Assembly: GCA_963828285.1 (NCBI GenBank)
Contig: CAWHEB010000002.1
Location: forward strand, 868,001 to 932,000
DNA from: DAIOEK01 sp963828285
GTDB taxonomy: Bacteria > Chloroflexota > Anaerolineae > Anaerolineales > Anaerolineaceae
Direction of reading: 5' to 3'
Length of the DNA: 64,000 bases
The translations under genes and the position numbers were made by a program. How positions within the stretch are numbered: position 1 is the first letter of the stretch; each line of letters begins with the position of its first letter. A model generated the notes under the pieces. That model was not told the DNA's origin and ran no database searches. It saw only the letters and a program-made list of their open reading frames with translations. Positions 55,853 to 63,843 of the stretch are shown here, piece by piece.

Positions 55853-56622
55853 ATCGCGCCTCCTTCGACCACATCCTGAGGCACTTCCACCTCTTCATCT
55901 GGCGAGCTTTCCAGATCCTCGGAAATCTCCAGATCCTTCAGTTTTTTATCTGGATCGACCAGACCATGCCAACTCTTCAGAATACCTTTGACAACCTGAC
56001 GGACCAATTTTTGTTGTTTCTGGACCGGTATAGTGCCATCGATGCGGGTTAGACCAAATTCATTGACCATCTGCTCATATTCATCCACGATGATCTGTTG
56101 GAAGAGTCGGAAACTGGTGACCTTGTTATCCGATAATCCCAGATCCATGCCGGCTTCATAGTACTTAATCTTGGCTCGCGAGGACGTGATGCGTTCGACG
56201 GCCACATCGAGGGGAACGGAGAAATACAGGGCGATGTCCGGCATTAATGCAAAGGAGTAAAGATTACGTACCCATTGGCGGTCGACACCGCGGGCAACAT
56301 CACGAGCGAATGCTGTGAATGCATAACGGTCTGCCAGGACGATGGCGCCTGCTTTTAATAATGGGAATATTCGATTCTCCCACCTTTCAGCGAAATCGGT
56401 ACATTGGAGCAATGAAAAGGTGGTTGGAGTAAACATCCGCTCATCTTTTGCCAGACGAGTGGTACTGCGTACCAGATCGGATGAATTCCACTCAGAAAAA
56501 TAGACAGAACGACCTTGAGATTTCAACCACTTATAGAGCAAATCGATTTGAGTGGATTTGCCGCTTCCGTCAATGCCTTCCACTACGATCAATTTGCCGG
56601 GATATGGATTTTTCTTCAGCAT
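55849..56622 (-). CDS. Thymidylate-kinase-like protein
   Basis: A 257-residue P-loop kinase with intact Walker A EGIDGSGKST, DRY motif ADRYAFTAFARD, and LID region SRAKIKYYEAGMD. It shares an E-x-GMD signature with its neighbour. Ordinary dTMP kinases phosphorylate dTMP; this one has an extra acidic tail of about 50 residues and lies in a phosphate-uptake cluster, so its true substrate may differ. It is translated just after phoU and overlaps the second kinase gene. Confidence 0.83.
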   Translation of the reverse strand: MLKKNPYPGKLIVVEGIDGSGKSTQIDLLYKWLKSQGRSVYFSEWNSSDLVRSTTRLAKDERMFTPTTFSLLQCTDFAERWENRIFPLLKAGAIVLADRYAFTAFARDVARGVDRQWVRNLYSFALMPDIALYFSVPLDVAVERITSSRAKIKYYEAGMDLGLSDNKVTSFRLFQQIIVDEYEQMVNEFGLTRIDGTIPVQKQQKLVRQVVKGILKSWHGLVDPDKKLKDLEISEDLESSPDEEVEVPQDVVEGGAI

Positions 56623-56649
56623 TATATTCCCCTGAAAAAGTTTGATATA

Positions 56650-57330
56650 TTATCCGGGACCTGCGTCAAGGTCATTGGACGCCACTTCCAACAACTCTCC
56701 AGTAACAACGAAAATGGTTCGTTCACAGATATTGCTAACCCGATCAGCGGCGCGTTCCAGGTTATGAGCTGCCCAGAGATAATAATTCGCATGATCGATC
56801 GTTTCCGGGTTGGCCAGCATGGTTGTTACCAATTTACGATAAACAGTTTTATATAAGTTGTCAACAAGGTCATCGTTTAGTGGAATGGCACGAGCTTGCA
56901 CCAGATCTTCGGCAATGAATGCCGTTAATGAATCGTGGAGCATATTCACCGCAGTCTCAGCCATCTTTTCAAGGTCGCGCATTGGCGCTGCTATAATCAC
57001 ATTCTCAAGCAGTATATTGATCTTGGCGATACCTTTGGCATAATCACCGATGCGTTCCAACTCGTTGGCGACTTCCAGGATGGCAGCCAACAAGCGAAGA
57101 TCTTTTGCCATCGGCTGTTGGGTAGCGATGACCAGTAAGGTGGCACTTTCAATTGCAAAGCGTTTTTGGTTTACCGCTTGATCCGCATTGAAGCATTTGT
57201 GGGTGAGTTCAATATCGCGATTACGAAGAGCAGTCATCGCATCGAGCATATTTTGTTCTACAAGACTGCCAAGAGTTAATATCTCGTCCTGGAGTTGGTG
57301 GATCTCACGATCTAGTGTTTCTCTGGGCAT
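56650..57330 (-). CDS. phoU: Phosphate regulatory protein PhoU
   Basis: A 226-residue helical protein with two PhoU repeats. ELERIGDYAKGIA in the first and LERAADRVSNICE in the second are the metal-binding E-x3-D blocks. PhoU links the PstSCAB transporter to the histidine kinase of the Pho system and represses it when phosphate is ample. GAGGAG-like sequence precedes the ATG. It is downstream of pstB by 30 bp. Confidence 0.95.
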   Translation of the reverse strand: MPRETLDREIHQLQDEILTLGSLVEQNMLDAMTALRNRDIELTHKCFNADQAVNQKRFAIESATLLVIATQQPMAKDLRLLAAILEVANELERIGDYAKGIAKINILLENVIIAAPMRDLEKMAETAVNMLHDSLTAFIAEDLVQARAIPLNDDLVDNLYKTVYRKLVTTMLANPETIDHANYYLWAAHNLERAADRVSNICERTIFVVTGELLEVASNDLDAGPG

Positions 57331-57360
57331 GCTTTTTCTCCTCGAACAAAATGCAATGGA

Positions 57361-58155
57361 TTAGCCGAAGCGGCCAGTGATGTAGTCTTCTGTACGTTGC
57401 TCTTTGGGATTGGTAAAGATCTGACTTGTTTCTCCATACTCAACCATCAAACCCGCTCTGTCCGTATCCATGGTAAAAAATGTGGTGAAATCGGATGCCC
57501 GGGCTGCCTGCTGCATATTGTGGGTAACTATGATGATTGTATAATTTTTCGACAACTCGTGCATCAAATCTTCAATTTTCAATGTTGCTATCGGGTCGAG
57601 GGCAGAACAAGGTTCATCCATTAAGATGATCTCGGGCTTGACTGCCAGTGCTCTGGCAATACACAGTCGCTGCTGCTGACCACCGGATAGATCCATGGCG
57701 CTCTTGTGCAAATGATCTTTTACTTCGTCCCATAAAGCAGCAGCTTGCAAGGTTTGTTCCACTAATTCATCCATGCTACCTGTGTAACCGTTAATTTTCG
57801 CTCCCCAAGCAATATTATCGTATATGGATTTCGGGAAGGGATTTGGCTTCTGGAACACCATGCCGATCAACCGACGGACTTGAACCGCATCCACTTGGGG
57901 ATCGTACAAGTTGAAACCGTGGAACAGGACCTCACCTTCCACTCTGGTATTCCGAATAAAATCATTCATTCGATTGAAAGTACGCAATACCGTGCTTTTT
58001 CCACACCCTGAAGGTCCGATGATGGCTGTGATCTTTTGACGGACCACATTTAGGGTAACATTTTTTACTGCCCGGAAATTACCATAATAAAAACTAAGAT
58101 CTTTGGTTTCAATTGCAAGATCATTCGTGGATTGGCTTGATGTAAATTCAATCAT
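57361..58155 (-). CDS. pstB: Phosphate ABC transporter ATP-binding protein
   Basis: A 264-residue ABC ATPase. Walker A is GPSGCGKST, signature LSGGQQQRL, Walker B ILMDEPCSALDP, and the FQKPNPFPKSI block is typical of PstB. It powers high-affinity phosphate import. Its start overlaps the pstA stop by four bases. Confidence 0.96.
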   Translation of the reverse strand: MIEFTSSQSTNDLAIETKDLSFYYGNFRAVKNVTLNVVRQKITAIIGPSGCGKSTVLRTFNRMNDFIRNTRVEGEVLFHGFNLYDPQVDAVQVRRLIGMVFQKPNPFPKSIYDNIAWGAKINGYTGSMDELVEQTLQAAALWDEVKDHLHKSAMDLSGGQQQRLCIARALAVKPEIILMDEPCSALDPIATLKIEDLMHELSKNYTIIIVTHNMQQAARASDFTTFFTMDTDRAGLMVEYGETSQIFTNPKEQRTEDYITGRFG

Positions 58156-59378
58156 GCATTCCGCCTTGAGAAACGATTGCGAAGTAATACAGCCGCAGCG
58201 TTAAGAGATAATAATGATAATAATAAAACAAGAATCGCGGCAGCGGCAATATTGTGGAACTCTTGCTGAGGCCTTGTGATCCAATTGTAAATCTGAATAG
58301 GCAATACTGTAAACTGGGAAAAAGGTCCTGTTGGATCCTTTGTAATAAAAGTTGACGCTCCCACAACGAGCAGCGGAGCTGTCTCACCAATCGCTCTGGA
58401 TACCGCAAGAATTGTCCCCGTCAAGATTCCCGGCATGGCATACGGTAAAACATGTGACCAGATCGTCTGCCATTGGGTTGCTCCCAATCCATAGGAAGCC
58501 AAGCGGAGAGTACCAGGGACTGACTTGATCGCTTCCTGGGTGTTGATAATGATAACTGGTAAAACCAGCAATCCCATGGTCAACCCTGCGGAGAGAAGTG
58601 TCCGCCCATTTCCTTCAGCAATCCCGAATGCCTGCCCACTGGTCAGGAATGTCAATCCGCGGACGAATATTGCCAATCCCAGAATTCCGTACACTATTGA
58701 AGGTACACCAGCCAAATTATCGATATTCGATTGGATGATTTTGTTCAACCGGTTGTCGGCTGCGTACTCCTCGAGATAGATGGCCGCACCGACACCGATC
58801 GGGAAGGCGAACGCGATGGTGATCAGGATCATCCACAATGAACCCATCAGAGCAGTTCTTACCCCGGCAATCTCTACATTGCTGGACATTGGATTACTGA
58901 TAAAGCTGGGGGTGACCCAGGTGCGGAAGATCAATTCACTATCGGGAAATTCATCCGCTTGGGTTTTGAGGATATTTGTTTTATAAAGAAGAGATTCAGT
59001 TAATGAAAAGGAAACCTTCACAGTGGGTTCGATTACCTTTTCGATCATGATATCTTTGAGATTTTGAAGACTACGGTTTTCCAGCGGCTGCTCTTTGTCC
59101 AGACGGGCGATTATTCCTTTTACCAAATCTTTCTTAAGTATGGCAATTACTTCATCCTTATTAAGATCATTCATTCTCACAGTAGTAAACTCAGTTAGCG
59201 GGTGTTTATTTTGAATGATTACATAACCAAAGGACTGGTTGATGATGTTGTAGACAAGAGCAGCAAGCGCAATAACACCGATTGCTGTCGCAGCAAAAAA
59301 GACTTTTTTCCAGGTGCTATTCGTGGAGTGTCTTTTTCGGATGACCGATCCGATTGATTCAAAGATAGGGGATTTCAT
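58152..59378 (-). CDS. pstA: Phosphate ABC transporter permease PstA (long form)
   Basis: A 408-residue permease. The C-terminal 250 residues have five or six helices and the permease motif near YGLGATQWQTIW. The first helix is followed by an insertion of about 120 residues that is probably periplasmic, making the protein about 100 residues longer than common PstA. It forms the membrane channel with PstC. It overlaps both neighbours by four bases. Confidence 0.93.
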   Translation of the reverse strand: MKSPIFESIGSVIRKRHSTNSTWKKVFFAATAIGVIALAALVYNIINQSFGYVIIQNKHPLTEFTTVRMNDLNKDEVIAILKKDLVKGIIARLDKEQPLENRSLQNLKDIMIEKVIEPTVKVSFSLTESLLYKTNILKTQADEFPDSELIFRTWVTPSFISNPMSSNVEIAGVRTALMGSLWMILITIAFAFPIGVGAAIYLEEYAADNRLNKIIQSNIDNLAGVPSIVYGILGLAIFVRGLTFLTSGQAFGIAEGNGRTLLSAGLTMGLLVLPVIIINTQEAIKSVPGTLRLASYGLGATQWQTIWSHVLPYAMPGILTGTILAVSRAIGETAPLLVVGASTFITKDPTGPFSQFTVLPIQIYNWITRPQQEFHNIAAAAILVLLLSLLSLNAAAVLLRNRFSRRNA

Positions 59379-60340
59379 TCATAAACCTCGCGGAATCTCG
59401 CTGCTAGTTTTCTACTAACCAGGTTCAATGCCAACGTCACCAGGAACAGAAGCAAACCAATAGCAAAGATGCTGTTGTAATCAGGAGTATCGTATGCCAG
59501 GTCTCCCCCACTGATGCGGGCAATATAACCTGTCATCGTTTCGGCCGCACGAAGTGGATCGAAAGTGAATGCTGGACCTGAACCCGCGGCAATAGCTACG
59601 ATCATGGTCTCACCTACCGCTCTGGAAATGCCCAAGATGACCGCTGCCACAATACCTGATAATGCTGCTGGAAAGACAATCTGGATAGCCGTCTCGAATT
59701 TGGTAGCACCCAAAGCATAAGCCGCATCCTTCAATGATCCCGGTACAGCATGCAGTGCATCTTCAGCCATGGAACTGATCAGAGGAAGGATCATCACCCC
59801 CATAACCAAACCGGCTGAGAGCATGTTGTACACCATCACCGTTTCCTGACCCAGCAGGGTTCGTAACAGGGGGGTGACAAAAGTCAGCGCGAAGTATCCA
59901 TAAACGACTGTGGGAACTCCGGCGAGGATCTCCAGTATCGGTTTTAGAATTGATCTAGTCTTCTCGGATGCATACTCGCTCAGAAATACTGCCGCGGATA
60001 ATCCCAATGGAATTGCCACCAGCATTGCAATAAAAGAGGTTATCAAAGTAGCATTGAGCAGAGGAAGTACACCGAAATTTCCAATCGATGGCTGCCAACT
60101 CGTTGATGTCAAAAAAGTGATTATATCCACACCTGGTGTACGAAAGAAAAGCAGGCTTTCTTTTCCCAGTTCATAGACAATTCCAAGTGTAGTGAAAATG
60201 GAGATCATCCCACAGAAAAACAAAATAGACCGGATGACAGATTCTCCGATCTGAGGTTTATGCTTCAACCGGGACAGGATTTCTGCCGGATGCATTTCTT
60301 TTGTGGGTTTATTTGTTATTGACAATGTCATGTGAGCCAT
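59375..60340 (-). CDS. pstC: Phosphate ABC transporter permease PstC
   Basis: A 321-residue permease with six helices and the EAA-like motif around AAYALGATKFETAIQ. GIVYELGKESLLFFRTPG is the region after the first helix. It pairs with PstA. GAGGTGAA lies just upstream of the ATG. An mRNA hairpin separates it from pstS. Confidence 0.95.
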   Translation of the reverse strand: MAHMTLSITNKPTKEMHPAEILSRLKHKPQIGESVIRSILFFCGMISIFTTLGIVYELGKESLLFFRTPGVDIITFLTSTSWQPSIGNFGVLPLLNATLITSFIAMLVAIPLGLSAAVFLSEYASEKTRSILKPILEILAGVPTVVYGYFALTFVTPLLRTLLGQETVMVYNMLSAGLVMGVMILPLISSMAEDALHAVPGSLKDAAYALGATKFETAIQIVFPAALSGIVAAVILGISRAVGETMIVAIAAGSGPAFTFDPLRAAETMTGYIARISGGDLAYDTPDYNSIFAIGLLLFLVTLALNLVSRKLAARFREVYE

Positions 60341-60373
60341 TTCACCTCGCTGCTTTGTTCATCACGGCAAAAC

Positions 60374-60408
60374 AGGCTGGTTCCAGTTGGGGAGACCGGA
60401 ACCAGCCT
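60374..60408 (-). terminator. Intercistronic hairpin between pstS and pstC
   Basis: AGGCTGGTTCC and GGAACCAGCCT are perfect 11-bp arms. After it on the minus strand comes GTTTTGCC, a weak T-run, so it is more likely to attenuate or protect the pstS mRNA than to terminate fully. This would raise PstS above the membrane subunits. Confidence 0.7.
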
Positions 60409-60419
60409 TTCGGAAATAG

Positions 60420-61523
60420 TTATTTTGTTGCATCCAACCAATTCTGCATGGCAACTTTGAGTGCTTCTTCACTGGCGGGGAAATATCCGACTTCTTCAAT
60501 TACATCATTGACATTGGTCAGGTAGTAATTGATGAAGGCTGCCACCTGCGGTTTTGCTTTCATGATTTCTGCATCAGAGTAGATGAACAATGGGCGGGAG
60601 ATCTTGTAGGATCCATCTTCAGCACTTGTAAAGGATGGGGTGACTCCGTTTACTGAGACTGCGGTAAGCTTGGAGGAATTTTCATTGTAGTAAGCATATC
60701 CAAAGAAACCGACTGCAAACTTGCTTCCTTCCACACCCTGAACCAGGACGTTATCGTCTTCGCTCTGGGATAGGTTCTTCGCCTCAAGGAAGACTTTCTT
60801 TGCATTTTCTTTGTCTTCTTTTCCAAAAACCGGGAGCATGACTGCTTCTATGAAGTAATCGAATGTGCCTGAGTCAGTGCCAGGTACGAAGCGCTGGATC
60901 TCTTCAGCAGGGTAAGCGGGATTGACATCAGACCACAAAACTGCTTCGGAGGAGAATATCTTTGCCAATTCTTCCATAGTAACGTCCTTGAGGAAGTCAT
61001 TGTCTTTACTTACTACAATAGCCAGGGCATCGGTACCTACTCTGAATTCAACTGGAGTACGAGCAGGAGTTAAGGCTTTGCAGTTTTCGACTTCTGCATC
61101 TTTAATTTTGCGGCTGGCATTGGCTACATCAGTCTCACCAGTCTTACAGAAACGTTCGAAACCCGCGCCAGACCCGATCGAGTCGATCTTGATGTTTCCG
61201 GCGAAACCTTCATCTTTGAACATTTCAGAGATCTTTTCTGAAAGCGGGTATACCGTCGAACTGCCGGCAGTATACAGATCACCGGTCAAAGATGCGGGGA
61301 TCACTTCGGGAAGCATGGAAGCTTCCACAACTGGAACTTCTGTGGGTACTACTGCGGGAGCTTCAGTCGGCGCAACTGGAGCATCTGAAGCGGCAGGTGC
61401 AGTAGTCGGTCCCGCGACTACAGCTGGTTCAACTACTACCGGGGTTGCTGCTGGAGCACATGCAGATAGAACCACTGACACAAGCACTAAAATTGCGATT
61501 AACGATACGAATTTCGGGGACAT
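60420..61523 (-). CDS. pstS: Phosphate-binding lipoprotein PstS
   Basis: A 367-residue substrate-binding lipoprotein. The signal ends at LSAC (Cys 22), then a low-complexity Ala/Pro/Thr/Val spacer of about 50 residues. The folded domain has the phosphate-binding features TAGSSTVYPLSE, DSIGSGAGFERFC and FVPGTDSGTFDYF. It delivers phosphate to PstCA. The ATG at 61523 follows AGAGGAG. The Pho box is upstream. Confidence 0.95.
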   Translation of the reverse strand: MSPKFVSLIAILVLVSVVLSACAPAATPVVVEPAVVAGPTTAPAASDAPVAPTEAPAVVPTEVPVVEASMLPEVIPASLTGDLYTAGSSTVYPLSEKISEMFKDEGFAGNIKIDSIGSGAGFERFCKTGETDVANASRKIKDAEVENCKALTPARTPVEFRVGTDALAIVVSKDNDFLKDVTMEELAKIFSSEAVLWSDVNPAYPAEEIQRFVPGTDSGTFDYFIEAVMLPVFGKEDKENAKKVFLEAKNLSQSEDDNVLVQGVEGSKFAVGFFGYAYYNENSSKLTAVSVNGVTPSFTSAEDGSYKISRPLFIYSDAEIMKAKPQVAAFINYYLTNVNDVIEEVGYFPASEEALKVAMQNWLDATK

Positions 61524-61580
61524 TTTTTCTCCTCTAAGGTTGAGTTTTATGTTTTTCATAATTTCAGTTTACCTGGCTGA

Positions 61581-61619
61581 AGTTAAGGTAAGTGCAAGGT
61601 TATGTTAACAATCTGTAAA
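61581..61619 (-). promoter_or_regulatory. Pho box upstream of pstS
   Basis: On the minus strand four hexamers TTTACA, TTAACA, TTGCAC and TTAACT occur at exact 11-bp intervals. This is the arrangement of PhoB/PhoP binding sites, so the pst operon is probably induced by phosphate limitation. Confidence 0.65.
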
Positions 61620-61671
61620 GCTTTTAAATCCATGGACTTGTCGATGAACTCATATCTGGACTGAATAAACT

Positions 61672-61699
61672 TTGACACCTGTGAGTTATCAGGTATCAT
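61672..61699 (+). promoter_or_regulatory. Promoter of the 61777 gene with operator-like inverted repeat
   Basis: TTGACA (61672-61677) and TATCAT (61694-61699) are spaced by 16 bp. ACCTG (61677-61681) and CAGGT (61690-61694) form an inverted repeat across the spacer. Confidence 0.5.
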
Positions 61700-61776
61700 A
61701 AATATTGGTGTTTACACATTAGAGCGTGAACAAATCCATAGAGGATGATTATTTACATCCCGGAGGTTGTGCATCC

Positions 61777-62598
61777 ATGAGTACAGGATCCGTTTTGATC
61801 ATTGCATTTGTATGTGCCGCTGTGGGCTATATTGCAGGATTAATCATCACCAGAATGAATACCAATAGATCAAAATTGGAAAATCCCCCTCCTCATGAGC
61901 AAGATGAAACTGATCAAAGACCCAAATTTGTTACAAATCACCTCGAAGTCACGCTTTGGAGCAAGACTCCGGAAGGACTACTTCTGGCTGATGTCTACGG
62001 GAAAACGATCAATTCCCCACGCGATCTTACGGAAACCGAACTTAAAAAACTCCAAAAGGATCTTCAGACCATTCAGGCTTGGACAGGCTCATCACTCTCC
62101 ATTAAAGAAGAATCGAAACCAACAGCCAATGTGGTAATTTCGGAGGCACCAATAAAACCAACTGAAGATATTCCTATGGTTACACCTCCTCTTGAATTGG
62201 AGATACCAATGGCAGCCGTCCAACCAGATCCTCGATCTGACGTCGAACCTGTAATAACCTCTCAAATTTCTCCCAAAGCCGAGGTCGAAACAATCCAAAC
62301 TATTTTTGCACCGCAACCAGAACCCGTTAAGCCAGTTCCCGCAAAGTTAGATCTTGGTTCCAAACCACGTCCCGCACCGATAGCGCCAAAATCGTTGGTT
62401 GAGCAGATCGACGAAATTTTGCAGGAAAAAGTAGCCAAATCTGATTTTGCAGAAACCGGAATCAAGATCACCGCTAATCCACAGGGCGGGGTGGAGGTTT
62501 GGATAGGGAAACAAGTTTTCAACGGTGTGGATGTTGTTCCCGATGGCGGAGAAAAACAATTGATACTTCAGGCAATTCGGGAATGGGAAAAGAAATAA
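61777..62598 (+). CDS. Membrane-anchored protein with Pro-rich linker, unknown
   Basis: A 273-residue protein from the ATG at 61777, which follows GGAGG; earlier in-frame codons from 61726 are unlikely. One N-terminal membrane helix (VLIIAFVCAAVGYIAGLII) is followed by a short folded part (NHLEVTLWSKTPEGLLLADV), a Pro/Glu/Val-rich linker of about 110 residues, and a C-terminal helix-strand segment (VEQIDEILQEKV). I do not recognise a family. It is monocistronic, with its own promoter and terminator. Confidence 0.68.
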   Translation: MSTGSVLIIAFVCAAVGYIAGLIITRMNTNRSKLENPPPHEQDETDQRPKFVTNHLEVTLWSKTPEGLLLADVYGKTINSPRDLTETELKKLQKDLQTIQAWTGSSLSIKEESKPTANVVISEAPIKPTEDIPMVTPPLELEIPMAAVQPDPRSDVEPVITSQISPKAEVETIQTIFAPQPEPVKPVPAKLDLGSKPRPAPIAPKSLVEQIDEILQEKVAKSDFAETGIKITANPQGGVEVWIGKQVFNGVDVVPDGGEKQLILQAIREWEKK

Positions 62599-62616
62599 TA
62601 CAATGTTAGAATTTTG

Positions 62617-62648
62617 CCTCTTCCAATTTACGATTGGAAGAGGTTTTT
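62617..62648 (+). terminator. Rho-independent terminator after the 61777 gene
   Basis: CCTCTTCCAAT and ATTGGAAGAGG are perfect 11-bp arms, followed by TTTTT. Confidence 0.93.
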
Positions 62649-62717
62649 ATTTGTTGAGGACTGAATGATTATGCAATATTATATAGGTATCGACCAAAGG
62701 CAGTAATATTCTGGAAT

Positions 62718-62728
62718 TATAAAAAAAT
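62718..62728 (+). promoter_or_regulatory. Candidate leaderless promoter (-10 at 62718-62723)
   Basis: TATAAA lies 5 nt before the ATG at 62729 with no Shine-Dalgarno at the right distance. Confidence 0.4.
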
Positions 62729-63412
62729 ATGGAAAAATTTAGTTATCAGTTCAAGAATGGTTACCTGTTTATTGAGGCGAACGGTTTGAATTGTCTTGTC
62801 AGCACAGGCACACCTGAAAGCATGTGCGTTTGCGGCGAAATCACAGTCGATGATCGAACTTTTCCTGTTAAACAACAAACCCTGAGAATGAGTCCAAAAA
62901 TGCTCAGTGAAGCCATCCAAACTCCTTTGGATGCCGTTATCGGTGCTGATATCTTATCGAGGTTTGATTACCGGATAAATCCATTCAAAAAAGAGATATT
63001 ACTTTCAACGGACGAAATCCATCCATACGGTTACGCAGCACACTTCAATTTGTACAGGTCAGTTCCCATTGTAAACGTATGTGTTGGAACAACAGATACC
63101 AAAGTTTACTTCAATACAGGTTCACCGATTTCATACATGCTTCCCGAGATTGCAGCGAAATTTCCACAGGTCGGGATATCAAAAGCTTTTTACCCGGGGA
63201 TTGGATGGATCGATACTCCGCTGCACCGAGTTTTGGTCTGGATGTCAGGAAATGACGTTGAATTGGACGTCGGAATACCATCTGAATCTTTGCTATCCAC
63301 TTTGAAAATGACGAAAGCGAGTGGAGTCATCGGATGCGATGTTTTTAACGGACCCGGTGTATTTATTGCATCCAGAAGGCGGGAAGTCATCTGGTTCTGG
63401 CATGATTACTAA
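62729..63412 (+). CDS. Two-lobed retropepsin-like protein lacking catalytic Asp residues
   Basis: A 227-residue protein that appears to be an internal duplication of the retropepsin fold. Each half has a xTG motif and a hydrophobic-Gly motif: STG at 25-27 with VIGADIL (about 70-76), and NTG at 129-131 with VIGCDVF (about 200-206). In aspartic proteases both motifs read DTG; here the Asp positions are Ser and Asn, so protease activity is not expected. It may be a binding protein derived from a protease. It is upstream of the VOC gene by 17 bp. Confidence 0.65.
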   Translation: MEKFSYQFKNGYLFIEANGLNCLVSTGTPESMCVCGEITVDDRTFPVKQQTLRMSPKMLSEAIQTPLDAVIGADILSRFDYRINPFKKEILLSTDEIHPYGYAAHFNLYRSVPIVNVCVGTTDTKVYFNTGSPISYMLPEIAAKFPQVGISKAFYPGIGWIDTPLHRVLVWMSGNDVELDVGIPSESLLSTLKMTKASGVIGCDVFNGPGVFIASRRREVIWFWHDY

Positions 63413-63429
63413 ATCGTAGAGGATCAACT

Positions 63430-63837
63430 TTGAAACCCAAAATCGCCTTAATCACCCTACTCACAGACTATGTTCCTGGAATGGTCAAGTTCTATCGAGA
63501 TGTCCTTGGATTTAAAATCAGAAATGATATGGGCGAATACGTTGAATTGATCAACGATGGAGTTCGATTCGCTATTTGTGATCGAAGCATCATGCTGAAG
63601 GCAACAAACCACGAGGATTATTTAAAAGGGGCGAGTGGGCAGGCTGTTGAACTGGCATTCGGATGCGATTCTCCAGAGGAAGTCGATAAAGTATATGATA
63701 TGCTAATCGCAGGGGGAGCAAAAGGTGTGCAATCTCCAGCAACCATGCCCTGGGGACAGCGAACAGCCTTTTTTGCCGATCCTGAAGGATACATCCATGA
63801 AGTTTTCTCAGACCTTCCCACTGCTGCAGAGGAATGA
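63430..63837 (+). CDS. VOC-family (glyoxalase-fold) protein
   Basis: A 135-residue protein with the two beta-alpha-beta-beta-beta units of the vicinal oxygen chelate fold. It starts with TTG, preceded by AGAGGA; no ATG gives the full first strand. DYVPGMVKFYRDVLGFKI and FFADPEGYIHEVFSD are the typical ends of such proteins. Members include glyoxalases, dioxygenases and resistance proteins; the metal ligands are not complete enough to choose. Confidence 0.82.
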   Translation: MKPKIALITLLTDYVPGMVKFYRDVLGFKIRNDMGEYVELINDGVRFAICDRSIMLKATNHEDYLKGASGQAVELAFGCDSPEEVDKVYDMLIAGGAKGVQSPATMPWGQRTAFFADPEGYIHEVFSDLPTAAEE

Positions 63838-63843
63838 TCAATC

